60,000 nucleotides of DNA from Nymphaea colorata (taxonomy: Eukaryota; Streptophyta; Magnoliopsida; Nymphaeales; Nymphaeaceae). Each line of letters starts with the position of its first letter. Position 1 is the first letter of the stretch. The notes beneath the pieces were generated by a model. That model was not told the DNA's origin. It did no database searches and was given only the letters and a program-made list of their open reading frames with translations. The position numbers were made by a program, and so were the translations under genes. Shown piece by piece: positions 45,123 to 55,305 of this stretch. The stretch lies in assembly GCF_008831285.2 (NCBI RefSeq), contig NC_045139.1:5742704-5802703 (forward strand), written 5' to 3'.

Positions 45123-48100
45123 CAATGTTATTTGTATCGCACGATACGGACGCATATCGTACGATACGTATCATCCGTATCAACAAAAACGATACCACAC
45201 ATGTTTTAAGCATGATACGCGTTCGTATCGCATGATACGGGAGTAAAATGAAAAAGAGGCTCGACGGCCTTTTTTTTGCGTCTTTTTTTTAAACCTACGC
45301 TTCTCCCTCTCTCCTTTTATTTCGAAACACTACAAAAGATGTGGGAGGGAGAGATTTTCTCCATTTGCATCAAGATTTGCCGGTGAAGAAGCTTTATTTC
45401 TTATTGTGGGAAGTCTTGGAACGGTGGGAAGCTTAAAGAAAGAGGGTTTTTTGGTTTGTAACACCAAGAAGGTAAGAAATAACTCATTTTTGTCGTTGAA
45501 TCGTTCATTTCTCTTATTTCCTACATTTATTTGTATGTTTTTACTTGTTTTGTAAAGATATAATGTCGGATCCTGCATGGCACTGGTGTACAACGGTGAA
45601 TCCCAAAAATAGGTTAAAAGTTAAGTGCAATTATTATAAGCAAATCATATTAGAAGGGATCTCTCGCTTTAAAAACCATATAGCTAGTACACACAGCAAT
45701 GTGGCTGCTTGCAATGGCTTCCAAGAGAACCCATTGCAAGCGTATGTAAAGCACCTTCTTAATGCAGTGAAAGCAAATAGGATTGAAAAGGAAATGCAAT
45801 GAAAGATATGGGAACCCACATGAAGAGGAAAAAGGTGAATGTGAAGATGTTGAGGTTGAAGAATATGTTGGTGTCAGTTTGGGAACAACTAAAGGAAAAG
45901 ACATTATGCATAGAGGTGGTTCTTCTGCAACTGCAACAAAAAAAAAAAAAAGGTGCAAGTGCAAGTTCAGTTTCACGAGGACGTGGCAAGAGTCATGGTC
46001 GTACTGGTGGTGGTAGAGTACCTACTATGAGGTCGAGTAATATGTCTGGTTCGATCAAGAATTTTTTTCCCAATTATACTATTGCTGGTGCTCATCCTGA
46101 GATTCGTATAGTCATGCAATCAAAGGATATTGTTGAAGCAGCAGATGAAACCATATGAAGGTGGTTCTATGATGCATCCATTCCCTTCAATGTAGCAAAC
46201 TCTTATCATTTTCAGCCTATAGCAGATGCGATTGCTAGTGTAGGCCGAGGGTATAAAATGCCCTCTTTTCATAAATTGTGAGGTAAAATTCTCAACAATG
46301 TAGTTAGAGATATCAAGACATATTGTGATGAACTAAAATTGAGCTAGAAAGCTGCAGTGTAATGGCAAATGGGTGGGCAGACATCAAGAACAAAACATTG
46401 GTAAACTTCTTTGTATATTGCCCCCTTGATATCATGTTCTTAAAATCTTTGATTTGTCTGATACTCCTAAGACTGCTGATGTTATATTTGAGATATTTGA
46501 TAAAGTTATACAAGAAGTTGGGCTTGAAAATGTCGTACAATTTATCACTGATAATGCAGCAAATTATAAAGTTGCAAGTGAAATGTTAGTAGCACAATAT
46601 ATGACATTTTATTGGAATCCATGTGCTGCTCACTGTGTAAATATTATGCTTTAGGATCTTAGTGAAAGAGATGATATGAAGTTGACAGTTTATAGATGCC
46701 AAGAAATCACGAAGTTTATTTATAATCATGCTTATGTCTTGAATTTGATGAAGAAATTCACAAATGGGGCTGAATTGATTCGACCTACACAAACACGGTT
46801 TGCTACAAATGTTTTGACTGTGCAGGGTATAGTCAAGCAAAGAACTCTTCTCTCCACATGCTTATAAAAGAAAGGCTACGACAATTGTGGATACCATCTT
46901 CGATGCTGACTTTTGGGAATCATGTGTGCACTTATTGAAGATTTGGGTACCTCTAGTGAAAGTCTTCAGATTAGTTGATAGTGAAGATAGACCTTCTATT
47001 GGATATTTATATGAGTCTATGGACAGAGCCAAGGAGGCCATTAGAGATAATATGAAGGGAAAAAAGAAATTGTACATGCCTATATGAAAGATTATAAATG
47101 AAAGGTAGTCTGGACAACTTCATTGCCCACTTCATGCAGTAGCCTACTAACTAAATCCTGCTATTAGATATCTTCTCACTTTTAAGAAGGACAGAGAGGT
47201 CGAGTATGACACGTTGGATTGTATTGACGTATTAGTAAGTGATAGTAAAGAACAAGACGCTATCCATATGTCAATCAACAAATATGATACGGCTTCTGGT
47301 ACCATGGCGAGAGACACAGTAGTTCGATATTGGACAACTATGCATCCAGGTATTAGAAAAAGAGACTTTATACTTTTTGTTGTTTAGCTTCTATTCTACA
47401 TTTTTACCTTCTCATATATTTATTCTGTCTCATTTTTACTTTCCATATGTTATTAGATTTGTGGTGGGAAAGCTTTGGGCCTGATTGCCCAGAATTAAGG
47501 AAGCTTGCAATTAGAATTCTCAGCCAAATATATAATGCAACTAAATGTGAAAGAAATTGGAGTGTATTTCAACACATCCACAGTAAGAAGAGGAATAGGC
47601 TGGAACATAAAAGGTTGAATGGCCTTGTTTACGTTCGTTATAATATGAAGTTGAGACAAAGGTAAACATTTGTTATACAAAATAGCAAATTCTAATATAT
47701 ATTTTAATTTCTATCAATTGTGTTAAACTTTTCTCTTATTAGGCAACTAGAAACAACATCTACGAGAAAGCATCACACTTAATATGATCCTATCAACATT
47801 GATCATTTTGATATATTAGATTCTTGGGTTGAAGAAAAACCATCTGCAATACTTGATGAGGACGATTTTGATTTTTTGAACGTTGAAGGAGCAACAGAGA
47901 TTATTGAAGAATGAGAGACTGAGGAGCAATGGAATGTTGGTGACATTCCATTTGCAACAGAGGGGATAGATCAAGAAGCACTTAATGAAGAAAATGAAGA
48001 TGATGATGAAGAATGAAGGTGATGATGCAGACGATTGACGAGGTTTTTTGTTGAATGATGAAATATGATAATTATGTCTATATGTTTTGACTTATAAACT

Positions 48101-48461
48101 TATGAATTGTGATGTAATTGAATACTCTTCGCTTGCTTAGTATGTTATTTTGATTTTTGAATGTTTGATTTCTTATTTTGGAATGTGTCGTTCATATTCA
48201 TACTTCATAAGTTCATAGTTCATACTTCATATACATGAATGATGAATGTTCCTTTAAATACATTTTTCTTGAGTTTTTTTGAGTTTTACTTGTTTTTTTG
48301 GATTTTTTTTAGATTTTTTTCTATTTTTTATATTTTTTAATATTTTTTACAAATTAAAAAATTAATTTTACGATACGTTACAATACATTTACGATACGTT
48401 ACGATACAGCGTATAGGTCAACCCAACCGATACACGATACGATACGGCAGTGATAACATTA
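45123..48461 (+). mobile_element. hAT-family DNA transposon, decayed
   Basis: About 3.34 kb flanked by the 8-bp target duplication GTTACATC (45,115-45,122 and 48,462-48,469). Terminal inverted repeats begin CAATGTTAT on the left and, reverse-complemented, TAATGTTAT on the right. Both subterminal regions are packed with CGATACG/CGTATCG words (45,129-45,240 and 48,370-48,450), the usual place for transposase binding. Plus-strand coding remnants have BED-finger, DUF659-like and C-terminal dimerisation features. It sits in the duplicated VPS26C 3' region. Confidence 0.9.
45563..47665 (+). pseudogene. hAT transposase remnant (BED finger, DUF659-like, dimerisation domain)
   Basis: The start MSDPAWHWCTTV leads to a BED-type finger in which the second cysteine is Tyr (KCNYYKQI, then FKNHIASTH). 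Next come RWFYDASIPFNVANS (46,159 on) and the DUF659-like VVQFITDNAANYKVASEML with WNPCAAHCVNIML (about 46,530-46,650). After that come TRFATNVLTVQGIV, and the dimerisation motif CERNWSVFQHIHSKKRNRL (about 47,540-47,600) followed by LNGLVYVRYN. Frameshifts and stops between the blocks (for example near 45,800, 46,156 and 46,655) make it inactive. An acidic tail continues to about 48,016. Confidence 0.85.
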
Positions 48462-48469
48462 GTTACATC

Positions 48470-51006
48470 CACCGTCTTCACTCAAGCAGAATCTTGTGTG
48501 TTTGCTTATGCTGTTCTGAATTCAGGGTGATTATGCATTGGTAACAAAAGAACTTGTTTATCATTTTCACAAAGTTACACTCTCTTGGATCAAGGTTCCA
48601 AATCCATATGTCAGCCTTCCAAGCAATTACAAGTACAACAAGGTAGTGCGTTTTTTCTTCTTAAAAGAATGCTACATATTGTTGTTCCTTTCAATATAAA
48701 CAAAAAAGGAGTTCCCAGAATTTCTGCGAGAATTCTTATGCATATATTCCAAGAAACAGTCATAGATATCAATATCATTTTTCTGATAATTAGTTTATAG
48801 ATCTTTCCGTTTCTTGTGGAAGTAATTTCATGGGTTGAATATCATGGTTCTTTTTAGATTTTAACATTAGTGATTTTATCCTGGAAAACTTGTGCCATAT
48901 TTCCATGAAATTATTTATTGAGTTTTCATTCATTTCTTCAGTACACTTTAGATATGATTTTCGTGCTCATATTTTCTCCATTACCAACTTTCAAAACATA
49001 TATCTAAACTTAAAAGCCTATATTCGGAGTGAGTTGCCTTGTTACTTATTTTTCATTTTTATTTTTAAGCACGATTGGAATTTTTCGCGACAGCCATCAA
49101 CATAACATGCATATTTACTTTGTTACAAGACATCTTGTCTTATAGCACAGCCCCGACTGGTTTCTGTCATTTTCTCGAAGTAAAGTTTTCATAGAGAATG
49201 AGATACCAAGAGTGGCAAAGTAGCTGCAGTGGCCGGTGGCCCCCAACTTGTGGAAGCATAAGTAGTTTCATGGTGAATGTGGTATCAATGGCATCAATCA
49301 GTGGATCTTCTTTCCCATGTAATCGATACAAGGAATACAGTTTCCCAGTGGCGATACGTATCGGTGTTTGTCGGCTGAAGCCGGTCTGAAGCTGGTGCAA
49401 ACCCGCTTCCTGCTTCAAACTAAGTAGGCAGCTACCACAGGGTTCTCATTTTTTACAGAAAAGGAAGACAGTTATTTAGCCTTTCAATTGAAAGGCCAAT
49501 AGAAGATTCTCCAGCCTTGCCAAGGTGTTACACAAAACCTTTAATTTGAAGAAGTTACGAACCTTGCATGGCATTATAAGTTTCTTCACATAGAATCGGA
49601 TTTTTGATGAGCTTAGCCATTCCAGAAAGCATCGTTTCGTAAAATATAAGAATGCTTAAGTAGGTCAACGAAGCAAATGAGAATTGCACTCATGGTCTTT
49701 CAAGTGTGGAAATGCCTTCAAATGCTATCAATCAATGCTTAGAACTTTTGGGTGAGCAGGTAAGACCCACCGCCCAGCACAAAGCTGTAGCTTCGCTCAA
49801 CCCCTTATCTTTTTATGGTACAGGCCTTTATGTTTTTAGTGTCTCGGGGTGCATCTCTTATTGTGTTTTAATATACGAATTAGTGACTCTTCTTTTGCAG
49901 CGCAAGAGATTGACATCAGTCTCCACCCCAAATCATTGTGCCAACCCCCTTTGGGACAATGCTTGGAATTTGGAAGCAAATTTTCATGATTGAACAAATC
50001 TATTATTGACTTTCTAAGAAGAAAGACATGAAGAGTAATTTGTAACAATTTCTGTACAAGTAGACAATGTCCATACCTATACAAGGTCATCTGTGGACTA
50101 CCAAAAGTGAGATCCAATGCATAAGCATTATATGTGTGTGCATGTGCATGTATCTTGTAGCACTCTCCCACCTAAGTTCGACCGCATCTGAGCAAGGAAT
50201 GATAGCAGAAAGAAGAAAATGCCCTCGCATAGTCTACTCTAGAAGATCCTCACTTCGAAACTCGCTCTAGTTGTTCTTCTCTTACAGCTTCTTTCCTTAA
50301 TTTCTACCTGCTTTCCTGTTCTTGATTTCTTTAAATTAAGCAAATTTAAAGATCTCTCTAAAAGAGGATGGCCAAGTGATTAAGAAGAAAGGCAGCAAGC
50401 ACCATACAGGCAGGTGAGGTTTGATTCTCGTGGACATCACTCTCTTGTTCAGTACAGGATCTGAAAATCTCCATGATTGATCCAGACTTGGAGTTTTGGC
50501 ATCTCCATGATTGATCTAAGATCTAGTGAATCTCTTTTAGCATAATTTAGTATAAATCTGCATAATGGCAGCCTGCCCATAAAATAAAGACTATATTAAA
50601 GAACAAAACTTGAGGCAAAACAACTCCTGTAATACGTTAAAGAAATGAAGACTTCATTTCTTAAGTGTTTCTTACAATATTTTCGTTCCCAATTCATGCA
50701 TATTTAATTAACCATTTGCTTCTTGCTTCCTCTTCTCAGCTCCACTTTCTCTATGACAGTATTGCTCCAACCTGTTTTCTCATGGAACCAAAGCAAATCC
50801 CTATGCGAGATACTGCCCACTAGATGACAATAGTGACTGTCTTCTACCTATTCAAGAAGCACAAGTGGGCCAACAGTTTACTAAACTAACCCCGATCTTG
50901 TACCGTAGTTAGTTGTGAAATCAAAGAGCCTCCAATTGGCAGGACCCAAAATTATTCACAGATCTAAAAAATCGCCCCTCTCCTTCTCCCTCTCCTCTCT
51001 CAAATC
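48470..51006. other. Intergenic between hAT and copia elements
   Basis: No gene supported. It starts with the resumed VPS26C 3' duplicate. It has an exon-like open patch at 48,528-48,646, a minus-strand open frame at 49,167-49,418, and a tRNA-like SINE head at 50,361-50,440. Confidence 0.4.
50361..50440 (+). mobile_element. tRNA-like SINE head or tRNA pseudogene
   Basis: A-box-like TGGCCAAGTGATT (50,369-50,381) and B-box-like AGGTTTGATTCTC (50,417-50,429), 48 bp apart, as in tRNA-derived SINEs. No clean acceptor stem is seen, so a working tRNA is unlikely. Confidence 0.45.
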
Positions 51007-51364
51007 TGTTAAAATATAAATCCTTCACCAGCACGTTGAAGAGGAGTCTCTTAGGATTCCACCTCCTTGTAGAATGTGTTAAAATATTTAATGTCCTTGT
51101 AACATGTGAAGAGTCTCCTAGGATTCTATGTTATAGTTAATATCCTTGTTATATGGGAAGTCTCCTAGGATTCTATGTTGTAGTTAATATCCTTGTAATA
51201 TGTGAAGTCTCTTAGGTTTCTATGATGTAATTAATGTCCTTGGAGCTTGTGAAATCTCCTAGGATTCTACGATTGGAGACTCTTAGAATTCTGAAAATGA
51301 GATTATAAATAGAGGCCGTGCAAACCATTTTAGCTACGGTTTCTTCTCCTCAGTTTCTTCTTGT

Positions 51365-51416
<52 letters not shown>

Positions 51417-51466
51417 TGCGTGAGTGCTGTTTTCGGGTTACAGATATTGGTGCTACATTTCTATCA
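51007..51466 (+). repeat. Copia element, 5' LTR
   Basis: Starts TGTTAAAATATAAATCC and ends TTGGTGCTACATTTCTATCA. The U3 part has 47-bp imperfect tandem repeats from about 51,111. A TATAAATA box lies at 51,304-51,311, followed by a long CT run (about 51,372-51,412). Confidence 0.95.
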
Positions 51467-51478
51467 TGGTATCAGAGC
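51467..51478 (+). other. Primer-binding site, tRNA-iMet type
   Basis: TGGTATCAGAGC is directly adjacent to the LTR end, the standard copia minus-strand primer site. Confidence 0.9.
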
Positions 51479-51686
51479 GCCAGGTTACGTTATCTCTACC
51501 AAACGAAATGCCCAAACAGGTCTGATCTGGTTAGAACTCTTTTCTCATCTTGTCTCTATCCTGAATTTACTTTTCTCTTGCGCAATTCTTGTTCCTTTTT
51601 CTTCTTGCTTATCAAGGACACATCTTGTTATATCGTGTCTTCTTTCCCTCTCATCTTCTACCTATATACCATTCCTTTCTGCTGTC

Positions 51687-54134
51687 ATGGAAAACCTTTC
51701 GCATTCTGGCATGTCCTCAAGTTTTCTTCCTCACCTTATTACCGAAAAACTCAACCATGAGAATTATCTGATCTGGAAAAGGCAAATCATGCCTTTCATA
51801 AGAAGTCAAGGCCTCTTTGGACATCTCGATGGTTCAACAAAGGCTCCACCAATATCCGTCTTACAGGAAATAAAAAATGAGGCAGGAGAAGTTATTGCTG
51901 TTCATGAAGACAACAATCCTGAACATGCTATGTGGATGAGACATGATCAAAGTCTGGTTGCGTATATTTTGTCCACTTTATCTCAACAAGTGTTACTTTC
52001 AGTTTCTGATGATTGTACTGCAGAAGAATGATGGGAAACCCTTGCTGATACCTTTTCCCAAATATCAGAAGCTCGAATTATGTACTTAAAGAAAGAATTT
52101 CAGAATTTGAGCAAAGGTTCAACGTCTATCATGGATTATTTGGGGCGTATTAAGGCCGTCGCAGACCAATTTGCTGCCTCAGGGAATAACATTTCTGATA
52201 AGGAAAAGGTGCAGCAAACCTTGAATGAACTTGGGCATGATTATCATGCTTTTATTACAGCTCTTGAGGTCCTTCCTGTTCTGCCTTCCTTCAACGAACT
52301 ACAAGGTAAACTTCTCCAACATGAAATGAATATGAAAAGAGTCATTGAAAGGACTGATCAAGGGAACTCCCAAAATGTGTTGGCTATGAATGTAAAGTTT
52401 GGTAAGAGCCATGGGAACTCCAACCATGGTGGTCGTGGCATTCTACCAACACTACATAACCAAGGTATGTCTCCTTTGGATACTTCAAGAAAAATACCAA
52501 TTTGTTTTCAGTGCAACAAGAAAGGACACATGAAGGCACAATGTTGGTTTAATCCTCAAAATAAAAACAAAGGGGTAAGACATGATTATAAACAAGGAGG
52601 ACAAAGTTCTAAATCCACCGCTGAAGATATGCAACAGCTATTGATGGCCGCATTCTCAAAGATGACTATAAAGCAAAATGAGCAGGGAGAATGGTTCTTG
52701 GATTCAGGTGCAGCTACCCATGTGACAGGAAATGCAGGTAAATTGACTAACTTATCCCCTCATTATGGTAGAAGTTGCATTATAACAGGTGATAGAAAAT
52801 CTCATCCTATTACACATATTGGAAATGCACATATTCCATTGTCATCCTCGTCTCTATCACTGTCTAATGTTGTTCTTGCTCCCAATATCAAAAAGAACAT
52901 CATATCCATTTCTAAACTCATTGATGATACAAGCTCTTCTGTTGAATTCACACCTTCTTCTGTCTATGTCAAGGACCTCCAAACGAAGAAAATGTTCGCT
53001 AGAGGGGAGCGTCAAGGGAATATGTACGTCCTCAAGGAATGTCTACCCAAGGATTCATCCACTTTTGATATAGGATTGAAGACATTTTCTCTTTCTCATA
53101 ATGCGTCATCAGTGCCAAGTTCTTGCCATTTTCAATCAAAAGTAAGGGGCCCTAACCAATTTTTGGAGTCTGATTTGTGGCATAGTCGGCTAGGACATTG
53201 TGGTCGACATTTCATTGAAAAACTTGTCACAGATAGTCTCATTCCAAGATCAAGTTTACCTCTTACTTCAAGTGTCAAAAAATGTTCAAGTTGTGGACTT
53301 TGTAAGAGTCATGTTTTACCTTTCCATAATATAAATCAAAGGGCTTCCAAACCTTTTGAAACTATTTTTTCTGATGTATGGGGGCTAGCCCCTATTGATT
53401 CCATGTCTGGGTCAAGATATTATGTCTTATTCATTGACTCTTACTCACGTTTCACCTGGATTTACTTCATGAAACACAAATCAGAAGTACCTCACATATT
53501 TCGAAACTTCTATGCCATGATTCAAACTAAATTTTCATCCAATGTGGTGCATTTTCAATGTGATGGAGGGGGAGAATATTCCTCGCTTGATTTTATTGAA
53601 TTTCTACGTGAAAAAGGGATAACTAGACAAATTTCCTGCCCTTACACACCACAACAAAATGGTGTAGTTGAGCGGAAACATCGACATATAGTTGAAAGCG
53701 CCATGAGCATGATGCATGATACTAATGTGCTCATTTCCTTGTGGACTGAAGCCTTCCATACTGCTGTATACATAATAAATTGTTTGCCTATGACACTCTT
53801 GATGTCTAAATCGTCATATTTTACACTCTTAGGCAAACAACCTGATTACAAGAACTTGAAGGTTTTTTGTTGTGTATGCTATGTTCACGTTGATGCTGCC
53901 TTGAGGAACAAGTTTCAAGACAAAGCTATTCAATGTAGATTCGTTGGATATGCTGATGAATATAAAGGTTTTCGATGCTATGATCCAACAACTAAACGTA
54001 TCAAAACTTCAAGAAATGTCATTTTTGATGAACATAGTTTTGATAATACAAATGAAATGCCTATGACCATTGAATCTTATGATCCCTGGACCTGTGGACC
54101 AGTACACAGTTATTCAATGCAGATCCTGTTATAG
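51687..54134 (+). pseudogene. copia gag-protease-integrase frame with one in-frame stop
   Basis: Gag starts MENLSHSGMSS. A TGA at 52,029-52,031 interrupts it where copia gags usually have a Trp (EE*WETL). The same frame then stays open for another 2.1 kb. A zinc knuckle CFQCNKKGHMKAQC lies near 52,504-52,546. The protease motif WFLDSGAATHVTG follows near 52,690. The integrase has the H-H-C-C region (HSRLGH...CSSCGLC), FSDVWG, FQCDGGGEY and QQNGVVERKHR, that is, the D-D-E residues in place. It ends after RFVGYADEYKGF and FDEHSF, at the usual integrase C-terminus, in a frame change at 54,134. Confidence 0.9.
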
Positions 54135-54142
54135 AAAATGAT

Positions 54143-54328
54143 GTGCCTCAAAGTGAAGATTCAGAGAGAGCAATACAACCGTCGGATATGGCTCAAAGTG
54201 AAAATCAAGAAGATCCAACACAGCCATCAAGTCATCACGAAAACAATAATGAACAGAGCAACAATGCACATCGGTATTCGGGTCTTATCTACAGTCGACG
54301 ACTAAAGGGACAGCAGGAGATGGCTTAG
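54143..54328 (+). pseudogene. copia linker before reverse transcriptase, truncated
   Basis: A Ser/Gln/Asn-rich stretch ending YSGLIYSRRLKGQQEMA, then a stop. The linker lies in a different frame from the integrase part. In full copia elements about 2 kb of reverse transcriptase would follow. Here the sequence passes almost directly into RNase H. Confidence 0.7.
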
Positions 54329-54369
54329 TTTATGGTAAGAGTGAAAATATAACCACTGGACATCAACTT

Positions 54370-54855
54370 ATGACATTCACAGATGCAGATTGGGCTGGAG
54401 ATCCCGATCAAAGAAAGTCCATTTCTGGTTTTTGTATTTTCATTGGACGTAATCTTGTGTCTTGGAGTTGTCGAAAGCAAAAGGCAGTAGCAAGATCCAG
54501 CACTGAAGCTGAATACAGATGCATGGCTGCAGGTACTGCTGAAGTTACATGGGTTAGACATTTGCTAGAAGACATTGGAGAAAAGATTAAAACATCAATG
54601 TTAATGTGCGATAATCAAAGCGCTATTAACATTGCCTTTAATCCCGTACAACATGGTCGAACAAAGCACATTGAGATTGATCAACACTTTGTTAGACAAA
54701 AGGTGGAAGACAAGGAAATTCAGCCTATTTATGTTCGTACAGATGAACAAGTTGCAGACTTATTTACAAAAGGATTAACAAAGGAACGATTCTGGTTTCT
54801 AAAAGGCAAGTTGTACATGGTGCAAAACCATGCACAACTTGAGGGAGGGTGTTAA
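54370..54855 (+). pseudogene. copia RNase H, C-terminal part
   Basis: Starts in the RNase H motif FTDADWAGDPDQRKS and continues with SSTEAEYR, MLMCDNQSA, KHIEIDQHF and VADLFTKGL, the normal copia polyprotein end. It reads into the polypurine tract and first base of the LTR. The catalytic acidic residues of RNase H are present, but the upstream polymerase domain is missing. Confidence 0.9.
54841..54849 (+). other. Polypurine tract of the copia element
   Basis: GAGGGAGGG immediately precedes the 3' LTR, as required for plus-strand priming. Confidence 0.85.
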
Positions 54856-55207
54856 AATATAAATCCTTCACCAGCACGTTGAAGAGGAGTCTCTTAGGAT
54901 TCCACCTCCTTGTAGAATGTGTTAAAATATTTAATGTCCTTGTAACATGTGAAGAGTCTCCTAGAATTCTATGTTATAGTTAATATCCTTGTTATATGGG
55001 AAGTCTCCTAGGATTCTATGTTGTAGTTAATATCCTTGTAATATGTGAAGTCTCTTAGGTTTCTATGATGTAATTAATGTCCTTGGAGCTTGTGAAATCT
55101 CCTAGGATTCTACGATTGGAGACTCTTAGAATTCTGAAAATGAGATTATAAATAGAGGCCGTGCAAACCATTTTGGCTACGGCTTCTTCTCCTCAGTTTC
55201 TTCTTGT

Positions 55208-55253
<46 letters not shown>

Positions 55254-55305
55254 CCTGCGTGAGTGCTGTTTTCGGGTTACAGATATTGGTGCTACATTTC
55301 TATCA
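54850..55305 (+). repeat. Copia element, 3' LTR
   Basis: Near-identical to 51,007-51,466. By eye there are three substitutions outside the CT tract and one inside it, plus a CT tract two repeats shorter. Confidence 0.95.

Larger units (their letters stand above)
51007..55305 (+). mobile_element. Recently inserted Ty1/copia element lacking reverse transcriptase
   Basis: A 4,299-bp element bounded by TG...CA and flanked by the target duplication AAATC (51,002-51,006 and 55,306-55,310). It has LTRs of 460 and 456 bp, a perfect 12-base primer site TGGTATCAGAGC after the left LTR, and the purine tract GAGGGAGGG before the right LTR. The LTRs differ by about four substitutions and a CT-repeat length change. 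Inside are gag, zinc knuckle, protease, integrase and the end of RNase H. The reverse transcriptase core is absent, so the element cannot be autonomous. Confidence 0.95.

Noticed and set aside
49706-49993. A 95-codon plus-strand frame
   Set aside because: No recognisable domain, no clear splice partners and no supporting context.
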